A DNA stretch of 64,000 bases from Solitalea canadensis DSM 3403. GTDB taxonomy: Bacteria; Bacteroidota; Bacteroidia; Sphingobacteriales; Sphingobacteriaceae. The stretch lies in the NCBI RefSeq assembly GCF_000242635.2, contig NC_017770.1:4848669-4912668 (forward strand). The letters run 5' to 3'. The notes under the pieces are model-generated. The model saw only the letters and a list, made by a program, of their open reading frames with translations, ran no database searches and was not told the DNA's origin. Position numbers and translations under genes: made by a program. This document shows positions 9,536 to 18,862 of this stretch, piece by piece (positions within the stretch are counted from its first letter, which is position 1; each line of letters starts with the position of its first letter).

Positions 9536-9943
9536 TTAAAAGCTACGATGCGTTTTAGTCCAGTCAGTTATGTAATTAACAATTTCAGATGTGGTAGTTC
9601 CCGGCGGAAATAACGTGCCTACACCCATCTCATGCAATTGTCTCATATCCTCTTCCGGTATAATTCCTCCCCCTGTCAGCAACACATCATCCAACTGTTT
9701 TTCTTTCATCAGCTTCATGATCTTAGGAAACACGGTCATGTGTGCACCCGATAAAATACTGATGCCAATGGCGTCGACATCTTCTTGTAGGGCAGTATTA
9801 ACAATCATTTCGGGAGTTTGGCGCAGGCCGGTATAGATAACCTCCATTCCGGCGTCGCGAAGGGATGTTGCAATTATTTTGGCGCCACGATCATGGCCAT
9901 CTAGGCCGCACTTGGCTACTAATACACGTATTGGTCTATTCAT
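9536..9943 (-). CDS. Stand-alone cobalamin-binding subunit of an acyl-CoA mutase
   Basis: A 135-residue protein made only of the B12-binding domain found at the C-terminus of methylmalonyl-CoA mutase. It has the cobalt-ligand motif D-x-H-x-x-G (GLDGHDRG, residues about 13-20), the SxL segment (ISILS about 61-65) and the GGG loop (LLTGGGIIP about 88-96). Alone it cannot catalyse; it needs a separate large subunit binding the acyl-CoA, as in isobutyryl-CoA or split methylmalonyl-CoA mutases. No such gene is in the window. It is the first gene of a probable two-gene operon with the enoyl-CoA hydratase, pointing to acyl-CoA rearrangement. Which mutase it serves is unresolved. Confidence 0.88.
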   Translation of the reverse strand: MNRPIRVLVAKCGLDGHDRGAKIIATSLRDAGMEVIYTGLRQTPEMIVNTALQEDVDAIGISILSGAHMTVFPKIMKLMKEKQLDDVLLTGGGIIPEEDMRQLHEMGVGTLFPPGTTTSEIVNYITDWTKTHRSF

Positions 9944-10104
9944 TTTGATTGGTGGTCAGCGCTAAGCTTGGCTTGAGCAATGGTTACAAATGTAATTTTT
10001 TACAGGAAGATTGTGAAATTGAATAATATGAGCCTCAAAGTGCAAAATTATAAAGTCATGTTTTATAGATTTGGCGTTTTATTTAAGCTTATAACTGAAG
10101 CCTT

Positions 10105-10617
10105 ATGGAGCGAAAAAATCAAAATGGGAAACAATATTTAAGGAGTATTTCAATTATTTTTTATGCTATTATGAGCGGTATGACCTTGTTCATGATAGCT
10201 GTACTTTTTATAACTACGACTCCGGAACAAATGGAGCGATTAGAAAATCCGCCAGTTTATTATGCTATCATTGGTGTTTTGTTTTTAATAGCGGTTTTCA
10301 TCAAACTTTTTTGGAAACCTCGTCGTCTTGAAACCATTAAAAACATGGAATCAATAAAAGAAAAGCTGAACAACTACAGAAGTCTGTTGATTGTTCAATG
10401 GGCAATAGCAGAATTTATTTCTTTATTTTCATCTATGTTTTATTTACTCACTCATCAGTTATTTTTTATTGGTGTGACTATAGGTGTTATTGCGTCCTAT
10501 TTGCTGCTTCGTCCGTCAAAAGACAGGTTAATTAATGAATTAACGCTAAGTGATGCAGAGGTATTTTTACTTGAAGATCAGGAAGCTGTTGTTGCTGATG
10601 TAAAAAACACTAGGTAA
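10105..10617 (+). CDS. Hypothetical four-helix membrane protein
   Basis: A 170-residue protein I do not recognise. Four hydrophobic segments are visible (about 13-35, 49-69, 93-113 and 115-136), with a basic cytoplasmic-looking loop between the second and third and an acidic C-terminal tail. There is no signal peptide or catalytic motif. It lies just upstream of glnS but with a ~100-base gap that contains a promoter-like element, so co-transcription is not required. Probably an inner-membrane protein of unknown role. Confidence 0.75.
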   Translation: MERKNQNGKQYLRSISIIFYAIMSGMTLFMIAVLFITTTPEQMERLENPPVYYAIIGVLFLIAVFIKLFWKPRRLETIKNMESIKEKLNNYRSLLIVQWAIAEFISLFSSMFYLLTHQLFFIGVTIGVIASYLLLRPSKDRLINELTLSDAEVFLLEDQEAVVADVKNTR

Positions 10618-10686
10618 TTTTGGTGTTTTACCTGATTATTAACTGATTTTCTGCTCCTCTCACAAAAAAATCAGGTGGGAACTGGC

Positions 10687-10694
10687 TATATTTG
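10687..10694 (+). promoter_or_regulatory. Putative -7 element for glnS
   Basis: TATATTTG fits the Bacteroidota -7 consensus TAnnTTTG and lies 25 bases before the glnS ATG. A convincing -33 TTTG was not found at the right distance, so only the -7 box is claimed. Confidence 0.45.
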
Positions 10695-10719
10695 CATTTT
10701 ATTTTTTTGAAGATACTAT

Positions 10720-12393
10720 ATGAGTGAAGAACGATCGCTTAATTTTTTAGAAGAGATTATTGAAAAGGATATTACCGACGGTAAACATGACGGACGTGTT
10801 TTAACACGTTTCCCTCCTGAACCTAATGGTTATTTACATATTGGTCATGCTAAATCTATCTGTCTGAATTTTAGCCTGGCAAAAAAGTATAAGGGTAAGA
10901 CCAATCTTCGTTTTGATGATACTAATCCTGTAACAGAAGATACCGAATACGTTGAAAGTATAAAAAAAGATATTCAATGGTTGGGTTTCGAATGGGCAGA
11001 AGAGTTATACACTTCCGATTACTTTGATAAATTATATGATTTTGCAGTAGCACTAATCAAAAAAGGATTGGCTTATGTTGATGATTCAACATCGGAAGAA
11101 ATTGCAGCGCAAAAAGGTAACCCAACTGAGCCCGGAACGCCTAGTCCTTATCGCGACAGATCTGTAGAAGAAAACCTTCGTTTGTTTGAAGAAATGAAAG
11201 AAGGGAAATATAAGGATGGAGAGAAAGTGTTGAGGGCTAAAGTTGATTTGGCATCTCCTAATATGCACATGCGCGATCCAATCATCTATCGTATTAAGCA
11301 TGCTCACCACCATCGCACAGGTGATAAATGGTGTATTTATCCGATGTATGACTTTGCACATGGACAAAGTGATTCAATTGAAGAGATTACTCATTCAATT
11401 TGTACACTTGAGTTTATTCCGCACCGTCCGTTGTACGATTGGTTTATTGAAAATCTTTCGATTTTTCCATCAAAACAATATGAATTCTCCCGCTTAAACA
11501 TGACTTATACAGTTATGAGCAAGCGTAAGTTGTTGCAATTGGTAAACGAAGGCTATGTAACCAGTTGGGATGATCCGCGTATGCCTACGATTAGTGGCTT
11601 GCGTCGTCGTGGTTATACCTCTGCGTCAATTCGCGAGTTTTGTGATCGAATTGGTATCCAAAAACGTGAGAATATAATCGATGTAAGTTTATTGGAGTTT
11701 TGTATACGAGAAGATCTGAATAAAACCTCATGGCGTCGTATGGCTGTTCTTGATCCGATTAAGATGGTGATTACGAATTATCCGGAGGGTCAGGTGGAGG
11801 TGCTTGAAGGAGAAAACAATCCGGAAGTTGAAGGAGGAGAAGGTTCTCGTGAATTGCCTTTCAGTCGTGAACTTTGGATTGAACGTGAAGATTTTATGGA
11901 AAATCCTCCGAAAAAATTCTTCCGCTTGGGTCCAGGGCTTTCAACTCGTTTAAAACATGCCTACATCGTAACCTGCACTGATTTTGTAAAGGATGCAGAG
12001 GGTAATGTAACAGAAATTCATTGTACTTATGCTCCAGATTCCAAATCGGGCAATGATACAAGTGGTATTAACGTTAAAGGCACCATCCACTGGGTAAGTG
12101 TTCCACATGCGAAAACGGCGGAAGTACGTTTGTATGAACGCTTATTTAAAGTAGAGAATCCAGCTAACGAAGAAGGTGATTTTAAAGATTACATTAATCC
12201 TGAAAGTTTACAGGTGATTAAAGAAGCTTATATTGAGCCTGCTTTAGCCAATGACTTTAATCCTGAGCACAGATTCCAGTTCATTCGAAAAGGATATTTT
12301 GTTATGGATGTAGATTCAACTCCTGAGCATTTAGTATTTAACCGTACTGTTACCCTGAAAGATTCATGGACAAAAGAGGTTAAAAAAGCATAA
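10720..12393 (+). CDS. glnS: Glutaminyl-tRNA synthetase
   Basis: A 557-residue class I aminoacyl-tRNA synthetase, the same length as E. coli GlnRS. The HIGH signature lies in [15 protein letters not shown] (about 32-46) and the KMSKS-type loop is VMSKRK (about 265-270). GlnRS-specific stretches include [24 protein letters not shown], and the C-terminal anticodon-binding beta-barrels with [13 protein letters not shown] near the end. It attaches Gln to tRNA-Gln directly, so this organism need not rely only on the transamidation route. Monocistronic, with its own terminator. Confidence 0.97.
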   Translation: MSEERSLNFLEEIIEKDITDGKHDGRVLTRFPPEPNGYLHIGHAKSICLNFSLAKKYKGKTNLRFDDTNPVTEDTEYVESIKKDIQWLGFEWAEELYTSDYFDKLYDFAVALIKKGLAYVDDSTSEEIAAQKGNPTEPGTPSPYRDRSVEENLRLFEEMKEGKYKDGEKVLRAKVDLASPNMHMRDPIIYRIKHAHHHRTGDKWCIYPMYDFAHGQSDSIEEITHSICTLEFIPHRPLYDWFIENLSIFPSKQYEFSRLNMTYTVMSKRKLLQLVNEGYVTSWDDPRMPTISGLRRRGYTSASIREFCDRIGIQKRENIIDVSLLEFCIREDLNKTSWRRMAVLDPIKMVITNYPEGQVEVLEGENNPEVEGGEGSRELPFSRELWIEREDFMENPPKKFFRLGPGLSTRLKHAYIVTCTDFVKDAEGNVTEIHCTYAPDSKSGNDTSGINVKGTIHWVSVPHAKTAEVRLYERLFKVENPANEEGDFKDYINPESLQVIKEAYIEPALANDFNPEHRFQFIRKGYFVMDVDSTPEHLVFNRTVTLKDSWTKEVKKA

Positions 12394-12399
12394 TTTAAA

Positions 12400-12436
12400 A
12401 ACGGCGCTAATAGTTTCATTAGCGCCGTTCTTTTTA
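12400..12436 (+). terminator. Intrinsic terminator after glnS
   Basis: A perfect 12-bp stem, AACGGCGCTAAT with ATTAGCGCCGTT around a 6-base loop, is followed by C and six T. It starts 7 bases after the glnS stop codon. Confidence 0.9.
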
Positions 12437-12724
12437 ATAGTAATGTTCCGTCCTGAAATAAGTTAGTTGATGTATCGAATCGTTTCTGCTACACATACTA
12501 TTTTCTAAGATATTTTTTCAGACCCGCCATTTTACCGTTTCCCAAGGTTTTTATGTTGATCATTAACGAAGGCCGCAATGCCTATTGGTGCCTACTATCC
12601 TAAAATTATCTTTTTTATGCGTCAAGGTTTTATTCTCCAAGGATGCGTAACTAATAATCCATTGATGAAAAAGTTCAATAAGAACCTTAATAAGTTCTAT
12701 TTTTAGGCACCAAAAAATAAATTT
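12437..12724. repeat. Gene-free stretch containing a perfect 10-bp inverted repeat (12585-12594 / 12704-12713)
   Basis: No coding frame is convincing between the glnS terminator and the thioesterase start. TTGGTGCCTA at 12585-12594 is exactly complementary to TAGGCACCAA at 12704-12713, bracketing about 130 bases; the right arm ends 11 bases before the thioesterase ATG. It could be the remnant of a small mobile repeat or a long-range stem in a 5' leader. No further evidence for either. Confidence 0.5.
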
Positions 12725-13159
12725 ATGATCTGGACTAAATCATTCACGCTAGAAGAAATAAATAATCGATATAATCATTCCAAGCATCTTGGGGCATTAC
12801 TGGATATTAATTTTACAGAGATAGGAGAAGATTTTATTAAAGGAACAATGCCTGTTAATGAACGAACTCATCAGCCATATGGAATTTTGCATGGAGGAGC
12901 TTCTGTTGTATTAGCAGAAACATTAGGGAGTGTGGCATCAAATCTTTGTATTAATTCAGACAAGTTTACAGCTGTAGGATTGGAAATTAATGCCAATCAC
13001 CTTAGAGCAGTTAGAAGTGGATTAGTAACCGGTATTTGCAGTCCGATAAAACTAGGGCCGACACTTCATGTGTGGGAGATTAAGATGTTTAATGATGCAG
13101 GAAAGATGAATTGTATAAGTCGCTTAACAACTATGGTTGTTCCTTTAGGGAAAGTATAG
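12725..13159 (+). CDS. menI: Hotdog-fold acyl-CoA thioesterase, MenI/YdiI-like
   Basis: A 144-residue 4HBT/PaaI-type thioesterase. It aligns by eye along nearly its whole length with E. coli YdiI: MIW at the start, MPVNERTHQPYGILHGGASVVLAETLGSVA segment (shared HGGASVVLAE with the catalytic Glu), VGLEINANH and SRLTTMV near the end. In menaquinone synthesis YdiI hydrolyses 1,4-dihydroxy-2-naphthoyl-CoA. No other men gene is in the window, so the exact substrate is inference from similarity; a general acyl-CoA thioesterase is the alternative. It is monocistronic and shares a terminator with the convergent downstream gene. Confidence 0.8.
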   Translation: MIWTKSFTLEEINNRYNHSKHLGALLDINFTEIGEDFIKGTMPVNERTHQPYGILHGGASVVLAETLGSVASNLCINSDKFTAVGLEINANHLRAVRSGLVTGICSPIKLGPTLHVWEIKMFNDAGKMNCISRLTTMVVPLGKV

Positions 13160-13170
13160 TTTTAATAGAA

Positions 13171-13214
13171 AAAATAAAGGCCTAAGCTCGACTAAAAGCT
13201 TAGGCCTTATTTAT
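13171..13214. terminator. Bidirectional terminator between convergent genes
   Basis: A 12-bp stem, AAGGCCTAAGCT with AGCTTAGGCCTT around an 8-base loop, is flanked by A/T-rich sequence on both sides. It can end both the thioesterase transcript and that of the DUF6249-like gene. Confidence 0.8.
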
Positions 13215-13237
13215 GTTTTGTAGGTGTAATAACCAGG

Positions 13238-13609
13238 TTATAGGTTTATTGATTGATGTTCGTATTTTTTTTCTTCTTCAATCTCTTTTTTTGTTCTGTT
13301 GTGTGAGGCCATTAAACCTAAACCTCCGCAGATAAAGATCATTCCGAAATATACCGCTACCTGATTATCCTCGTCCATTCCAACAAAAATATATTCCGTA
13401 AATATTAAGGCTAATATCAATCCGGTTCCAACACCTATAAATAATAGACCCCATTTTAAAGCGCCTGACGGGCTTGTTTTTTTACGAATCCCCGGATCTA
13501 TTCCGCGTTCGATCATTGCCATTCTTTCTTTATTCTCAAGGTATCTTAAGCCGAATACCATTAAAAATGCACCAAGTGAAATTAAAATTGGAACTAATAT
13601 GCCTTCCAT
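13238..13609 (-). CDS. DUF6249-like small membrane protein
   Basis: A 123-residue protein with an N-terminal hydrophobic helix (about 3-22), a basic linker with ENKERMAMIERGIDPG, and two further helices (about 50-72 and 82-100), followed by a charged tail. The ERMAMIERGIDPG linker and the GLLFIGVGTGLILAL helix are typical of the DUF6249 family, found in Bacteroidota often next to ECF sigma-factor genes. Here it is divergent from such a gene, separated by 309 bases. The function is unknown; a role with the sigma operon is inferred from position only. Confidence 0.75.
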   Translation of the reverse strand: MEGILVPILISLGAFLMVFGLRYLENKERMAMIERGIDPGIRKKTSPSGALKWGLLFIGVGTGLILALIFTEYIFVGMDEDNQVAVYFGMIFICGGLGLMASHNRTKKEIEEEKKYEHQSINL

Positions 13610-13918
13610 GACTTTTATTTTTTATTCGTTAAACAATCGTTAGTTAATTAAATAATCGTGTTGCAAGCGATCTGTTAACTATGACTACGACTTCTTCGAA
13701 CAGGTTACACCTAAGTCGAATTTTTTTTGAATGCCTCAATATACAAGTATTGATGAAAATCAATCACCTCTAAATTAAATTTTATTTTAAATAATTGTGT
13801 ATTGTTAAAATATATTAACTTTCAGTATTAAATCAATACTACTTATAGTGTTAAACTACCCACTTTTTTAGTGTAAATTAGTGTAACCTTGTCAATTTAA
13901 ACAGCGTCATAGTTTAAA
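13610..13918. other. Divergent intergenic region, promoters not resolved
   Basis: A 309-base, very A/T-rich region between the DUF6249-like gene and the sigma-factor gene. It must hold two outward promoters, but no TAnnTTTG box with a properly spaced TTTG stood out. A 23-base near-repeat of AGTGTAA-type motifs just upstream of the sigma gene (13870-13890) is too short to interpret. Confidence 0.4.
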
Positions 13919-14500
13919 ATGCTGAAACAATTATCGAATATAGAGTTAATCGACCTGGCCTTAAATGGCAATCAGGGTGCTTATGTTGATTTGTTAAACA
14001 GGCATCAGCGTTATGCATTTACCCTGGCTTTGCGTTTTACCAAGAGCCGTGAAGATGCTGAAGAAATTGCACAAGATAGTTTTCTTAAAGCGTTCAGATC
14101 ATTAGCTTCATTTCAGCGTACTTCAAAGTTTACTACATGGCTGTATTCTATTGTATATACAACTGCAATGAGTAAATTAAGAAAGGGTAAACTTGAAACT
14201 GATTCTCTTGACGACGAAGAACATCCGATCGTTGTTGGTGATTTTGCATCGGAGGAGAGCAGCAGTTTGATTGAAAATAAAATAAGGAGTGAATACTTAA
14301 AACAAGCAATTGAAAAGTTATTGCCGGATGATGGTGTAATTATTACTCTGTTTTACTTGCATGAACAATCACTTGAAGAAATTGCTGCCGTGGTAGGATT
14401 GCCGGCTAATACGGTTAAAGTGAAGCTGCATAGGGCCCGCCAACGATTAAAAGTTCAGTTGGAGCTCTTATTAAAACACGAAGTAAATGAATTGCTATAA
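13919..14500 (+). CDS. ECF-type RNA polymerase sigma factor
   Basis: A 193-residue sigma-70 family protein of the extracytoplasmic-function class. Region 2 (about 20-90) has LALRFTKSREDAEEIAQDSFLKAFRSL and KFTTWLYSIVYTTAMSKLR-like stretches; region 4 (about 130-185) ends with the helix-turn-helix LEEIAAVVGLPANTVKVKLHRARQ. No region 1.1 or 3. It redirects RNA polymerase to a regulon, usually for envelope stress. The next two genes on the same strand encode a membrane protein and a lipoprotein, a common sigma / anti-sigma arrangement. Self-regulation is likely but its promoter was not identified. Confidence 0.93.
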   Translation: MLKQLSNIELIDLALNGNQGAYVDLLNRHQRYAFTLALRFTKSREDAEEIAQDSFLKAFRSLASFQRTSKFTTWLYSIVYTTAMSKLRKGKLETDSLDDEEHPIVVGDFASEESSSLIENKIRSEYLKQAIEKLLPDDGVIITLFYLHEQSLEEIAAVVGLPANTVKVKLHRARQRLKVQLELLLKHEVNELL

Positions 14501-14591
14501 GGCAACATTATAAATAAAGCGAGTGCTCTTTACAACAAACACAGTATCTTTGAGTTTTATAGTAAGGAGATAAGATAGGAAAGGATTTATT

Positions 14592-15107
14592 ATGAATCAG
14601 ATTACGGAAGAACAACTATGGGACCTTGCCGATGGTTTAATTGAAGAACCTCTTGCAAGTGAATTGATGCAAGTTATTGCATTGAATCCTGGGTTGAAGC
14701 AAAAGTATGACGAGATAAAAGCAATTAACAGCTCTCTTGCTTCAATGCAGCTTGATACCCCTTCTGCAAACTTTACAGCCAATGTAATGGCTCAGTTTCG
14801 CACAGAAATGGGGAAGCCTGAAGCGTTAAAAACGCTGGTAAATCGTAAAATAATCTACGGTATAGCTGCTGTTTTTTCTGCAATTATCATTGGATTGTTA
14901 TTCTTCACTATTTGGAATGCTCCGGCAGAACCTTCAGCTCAATTCATGGCCACCTCTAATCAGGTGCAACAGGCAGTTGATTCTCAAGTTGATTCATTAT
15001 TGAATAATAAAGTTTTTTGGCGTAGCTTTTTAATGATCGATGCTGTTTTATTACTTATTTTTGCGGATAAATTGTTGAGCCGTAGAAGTTTGAAAAATAT
15101 AGCATAA
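14592..15107 (+). CDS. Putative membrane anti-sigma factor
   Basis: A 171-residue protein beginning with an acidic helical cytoplasmic part (residues 1-85, opening MNQITEEQLWDLADGLI), then a transmembrane helix (about 91-112), a short presumably periplasmic loop, and a second helix (about 140-158). The first part resembles N-terminal anti-sigma domains of Bacteroidota, but the zinc-binding H-x3-C-x2-C motif of classical ZAS anti-sigma factors is absent. It is 91 bases downstream of the sigma gene, with an AAGGAG-like site in the gap, and overlaps the next gene by one base. Role is inferred from context. Confidence 0.7.
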   Translation: MNQITEEQLWDLADGLIEEPLASELMQVIALNPGLKQKYDEIKAINSSLASMQLDTPSANFTANVMAQFRTEMGKPEALKTLVNRKIIYGIAAVFSAIIIGLLFFTIWNAPAEPSAQFMATSNQVQQAVDSQVDSLLNNKVFWRSFLMIDAVLLLIFADKLLSRRSLKNIA

Positions 15108-15499
15108 TGAAATTTGTAAATAGGTGGCTATTAGGAATATCGGTATTGGCATTGATTGTAGCAGGATGTGTGGATTCAGGCAATGAAGATATTCGTTATA
15201 AACAAATAGCTCGTTCTTGGGTAGAAATTAAAGCAATTAAAGACGGACAAACAACCCAATTGCCAGGCAGAATGCATGTTTTTTTGGATAACATGCGATA
15301 TTATCGGGTTTGTGCTGTAAATGAGGTGAATTGTGTTTCGGCAAGTGACGGGGAGTGGGCATTGTTAAATGATAGCACCTTGCAAACAAGGTTTAATACA
15401 GAAATACATATTTATACCATCAAGAAGTTGAGTGAAATAGATTTTTGGGTGGAAGACAGAGGTGAACGAGGAACAGTAATACAGATGAAATCAAGATAA
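15107..15499 (+). CDS. Small lipoprotein of the sigma-factor operon
   Basis: A 130-residue protein with a lipoprotein signal peptide ending in the lipobox IVAGC (Cys about 21). The mature part is a predicted small beta-rich domain resembling lipocalin-like secreted proteins, with KDGQTTQLPGRMHVFLDNMRYY; no catalytic motif is seen. Its ATG overlaps the stop of the putative anti-sigma gene (TAATG), so translation is probably coupled. It may be an envelope-stress sensor or target of the sigma factor; that is inference. Confidence 0.75.
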   Translation: MKFVNRWLLGISVLALIVAGCVDSGNEDIRYKQIARSWVEIKAIKDGQTTQLPGRMHVFLDNMRYYRVCAVNEVNCVSASDGEWALLNDSTLQTRFNTEIHIYTIKKLSEIDFWVEDRGERGTVIQMKSR

Positions 15500-15520
15500 T
15501 TGATTGATACAGATAAAATA

Positions 15521-15560
15521 AAAACGTCTGCCTTGGTTAGTAAGGCAGACGTTTTTTGTT
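15521..15560. terminator. Bidirectional terminator
   Basis: A perfect 14-bp stem, AAAACGTCTGCCTT with AAGGCAGACGTTTT around a 7-base loop, flanked by T on the plus side and A on the other. It separates the convergent lipoprotein and DUF2911 genes. Confidence 0.9.
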
Positions 15561-16151
15561 TTATAAAGAGTTTTTACTTTTTAGCACTTTGAAAGGAACT
15601 TCAACGTAGCTGGTGTCCCATCCCATAATCATCCTGATATTTTTATTTGTATCATCTTTAAACAAGATGGTAAATGCTTCAATTGGATTAATAGGCGTTT
15701 TAACAGGAACGTCAAATCTTAATACATCTTTGGCTTTGTCGTAAAAGTAAGCCCCCCATTTATCGGTAACACTATTAAGGATGATCGTCCATTTTTCTTT
15801 GTTAGGAATTGTAAACAATGAATAGGATCCGGCTTTAATTGTTTTGTCACCTACCTGTACATCCTGATAAAACTTAATCTCTGTACACTCATTTGCACCG
15901 GTTCTCCAAACTTTACCATAATCTTCTAGTTTGCCGAAAATTTCACGGCCGTTTTTTTGAGGGCGAGAGTATACTACACGGATGTTTGGAGTTTTATCTT
16001 CGTTTCTGTCAAAAGCTGCGCGACTCGGGTAGTAAACAATATCGGCCGGACTTTTGTCGATTGGAATTACTTGCATGCTGTCTTTTGACTGTGCAAGAGC
16101 GCTTGTCGCTAAGGCAATAAAGGTGATTATTGCAACACTTACTTTCTTCAT
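15561..16151 (-). CDS. DUF2911 secreted protein
   Basis: A 196-residue protein with a signal peptide (about residues 1-20, ending SALAQ). The mature part carries the DUF2911 signature: VVYSRPQKNGREIFG, VWRTGANECTEI, KAGSYSLFTIP and WGAYFYDK. Members are periplasmic or surface proteins common in Bacteroidota, with no established function; paralogues often have tetratricopeptide tails, which this one lacks. It stands upstream of nothing in operon and has its own terminator. Confidence 0.9.
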   Translation of the reverse strand: MKKVSVAIITFIALATSALAQSKDSMQVIPIDKSPADIVYYPSRAAFDRNEDKTPNIRVVYSRPQKNGREIFGKLEDYGKVWRTGANECTEIKFYQDVQVGDKTIKAGSYSLFTIPNKEKWTIILNSVTDKWGAYFYDKAKDVLRFDVPVKTPINPIEAFTILFKDDTNKNIRMIMGWDTSYVEVPFKVLKSKNSL

Positions 16152-16209
16152 CGATTAAAATAGATTCTTAGTTTTATAGTAGTAATGACTAATGAACGTA
16201 CAACAATTA

Positions 16210-18570
16210 TTAATGTTTTAGTTGCTGTTCAAATAATTTAAAAATTCGTTTATATTCATCTGTCCAGCTGCTGGGTTCAACAAAAGCGTGATCTTCCATT
16301 GGATATACGGCTAATTCCCAGTTGTCCTTTTTCAGTTCGATCAATCGCTGCGAAAGCTGAATAATATCCTGGAAGTGTACGTTTACATCCACCATTCCAT
16401 GGCACATCAACAAATGACCTTTTAATCCGTTTGCAAAGTAAATCGGAGAACTCCGCTTATAAGCAATGCTATCATATGCCGGTTCATTCAGGATGTTTGC
16501 CGTATAACCGTGGTTATAATTAGCCCAGTCAGTAACTGAACGTAAAGCTGCTCCTGCTTTGAAAACCTCAGGCTGCGTAAACAGGGCCATCAGTGTCATA
16601 AAACCACCATATGAACCACCGTATATCCCAATAGCTTTAGGATTTACACCATATTTCTCTACCAAAAGCTTGGCCCCATCTACCTGATCATTAAGATCAG
16701 CCCCGCCCATATGACGATAAATGTTAGTACGACAATTACGACCATAACCAGAACTTCCCTGGTAATCTATGTCTAAAACTGTATAACCTTTATCAGCTAA
16801 TAGGTTATGGAACATATATTCGCGAAAATACTGGCTCCACCAGTAATGAGCATTTTGTAAATAACCAGCACCGTGAACAAAAATTACGGCAGGCTTGTTG
16901 GGGTTAGCATTTAAAGGTTTGTACAAACGAGCAAAAACTTCATTGCCTGATCTGTTTTTAAAGCTGATAACCTCCGGAGTGCGCCATTGATACGATTTAA
17001 ACTCCTCGGAAACAGAATTGGTGATTTGCTGAGGCGTAGCACCGGATTTATTTTCCTGCAAATATAATTCCCAAGGTTTATTGATAAAAGAAAATCTGAT
17101 AGCCAACCATTTTTCATCCGGAGAAAGTGTTACCTCGTTAGCCCCCTTCATTGTTGTAAGCTTTTCAGGTGCTCCTCCTGACACTGGTAATCGGTAAAAA
17201 TCTTTTACTCCCGGATGTTCCATGTTGGCAGTAAAGTAGAAGGTCTTTTTATTAGTCGATAGCTTAACTGTTTGTACTTCCCAGTTTCCCTGTGTCAATT
17301 GTTGCTTCTTACCTGAAACAATATTGAACGTGTATAGATGGGAAAATCCTGTTGCTTCACTTTGAAAGAACACCGTTTCATTGTCAATCCATCCAATATT
17401 GTTCTTAGCATCCCAACTGTCAATTCCCGGGCCTCCAATCCATGCATTATCCCGCTGACGATCTATCAGTTTTAATTTCCCTTCTTTAGCCTCCAAACTC
17501 AAGATCCAACGGTCTTTATTGTCGATAGAATAGGCTGTCACGAAGGCATTTTTACCATCCTCGCTCCAATAAGGTCCGTAGAAAGTAACTTCTCGTGCTT
17601 CCTTACTTTTTTCACGAGCTTTTTTTTCTGCCGGATAATCTTTTAAATAATCTGGCAAATCATAAATACCAGGAAGTTGTAATGAAGAAACGGAGTATAC
17701 AGAATCACATTTTTTATCAAAAATGAAAAACTCTGAGGTAGACTGCGTACCTCCAACTTTAGAACGTGTATGAATATCTTCCGTGTACCCTGATTCTGTT
17801 ACGTAATTTGGGACAATTGTATTTTTTCCATCTTCATCATTGACCAAATTGAACGTAATGTACTGTTCATCGGGACTAATGACTAAATTATCGACAGTTC
17901 TTCCTTCCAGGTAGATTTCCTTTAGACGTTTCGGCTGATCAGCCTTGCGAGCTTTGGTTGTTGCATCACGCATTTCCTTACGTTGCTGTAAAACCATAAA
18001 CGCCGATAGCTTATCATCTTTTAACCATTGATCCTGATCATTCAATTTAGAATCACGAATTTTTGATCCTCTTAAAAAACTTGTAAGCTGAATTAGTTCT
18101 CCATTATTAATGGAAATGCTAAACAAGTCGTTCCCTTTTCTGAAAACAACCTTTTGTTCATCTTCTGAAAATGAAGGGAATGCCTCAATATCAGTTGTAT
18201 TGGTCAACTGGCGAGTAATGCCTGTTTTCAGATCAGTAAGAAACAGATCTCCATATTTCTCAAATACCTTTAGTGTTCGGCTTTTATTGATAGTACTAAG
18301 TTTTACCAATGCCCGGCGAGCCGTTGAATTAACCTTTTCTGTTTGAGTGCCGCCTACTGTAACTGCATACAATGAATCGGCTTTGTTTTTATCCGGGTTC
18401 CAGTTAAAATAAACCGTTTTACTGTCATCACTCCAGCTGATATTAGAAGGTGAAACCCCAATCCATTTAGGATCGCGCATAATTTTCTCAACGCTTAGAG
18501 AATCCAGTTTCTGGGCTGATGAAATAAAAGGAATTAAAAAGAACGAAGCGGATAAGTATATTTTCTTCAT
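16210..18570 (-). CDS. S9 family (prolyl oligopeptidase / DPP-like) peptidase, secreted
   Basis: A 786-residue protein from the ATG at 18570; the frame opens three codons earlier at TTG, but MKKIYLSASFF starts a normal signal peptide ending ISSAQ. Residues ~25-520 are a beta-propeller of WD40/TolB-like blades. The C-terminal alpha/beta-hydrolase has the catalytic Ser in GIYGGSYGGFM (about 653), Asp in HGMVDVNVHFQD (about 728) and His in MEDHAFVEP (about 761). This is the S9 triad order. It should cleave short peptides in the periplasm. Exact subfamily (DPP IV-like or acylaminoacyl-type) cannot be fixed by eye. Confidence 0.92.
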   Translation of the reverse strand: MKKIYLSASFFLIPFISSAQKLDSLSVEKIMRDPKWIGVSPSNISWSDDSKTVYFNWNPDKNKADSLYAVTVGGTQTEKVNSTARRALVKLSTINKSRTLKVFEKYGDLFLTDLKTGITRQLTNTTDIEAFPSFSEDEQKVVFRKGNDLFSISINNGELIQLTSFLRGSKIRDSKLNDQDQWLKDDKLSAFMVLQQRKEMRDATTKARKADQPKRLKEIYLEGRTVDNLVISPDEQYITFNLVNDEDGKNTIVPNYVTESGYTEDIHTRSKVGGTQSTSEFFIFDKKCDSVYSVSSLQLPGIYDLPDYLKDYPAEKKAREKSKEAREVTFYGPYWSEDGKNAFVTAYSIDNKDRWILSLEAKEGKLKLIDRQRDNAWIGGPGIDSWDAKNNIGWIDNETVFFQSEATGFSHLYTFNIVSGKKQQLTQGNWEVQTVKLSTNKKTFYFTANMEHPGVKDFYRLPVSGGAPEKLTTMKGANEVTLSPDEKWLAIRFSFINKPWELYLQENKSGATPQQITNSVSEEFKSYQWRTPEVISFKNRSGNEVFARLYKPLNANPNKPAVIFVHGAGYLQNAHYWWSQYFREYMFHNLLADKGYTVLDIDYQGSSGYGRNCRTNIYRHMGGADLNDQVDGAKLLVEKYGVNPKAIGIYGGSYGGFMTLMALFTQPEVFKAGAALRSVTDWANYNHGYTANILNEPAYDSIAYKRSSPIYFANGLKGHLLMCHGMVDVNVHFQDIIQLSQRLIELKKDNWELAVYPMEDHAFVEPSSWTDEYKRIFKLFEQQLKH

Positions 18571-18862
18571 GTATCGCAAGGATTTGGCCGCAATATACTA
18601 AGAGGTTCGTTTCTGTCGAATTTTCAACATGATTGATACAGAAAGATGGATGCTCGATGATACGCAAATTAGGTGGTCGTATGTTTTTTTGGAATATTGA
18701 TTTAATATAAAATTGTTCAATATGCTTATTGGTGAGGTAATGGTTTAACCCTGCCTCAAGAAATAAGTAAACTATTTAAATACTTATATGATTTTTAGGG
18801 ATAGTAGGTATTATTATCATGTTATAGCTTTGCACGGAATCTACTTAATAGACCTTTATTAT

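Noticed and set aside
11086-11367. Open frame opposite glnS
   Set aside because: Shadow frame inside a clear conserved gene; composition unlike a real protein.
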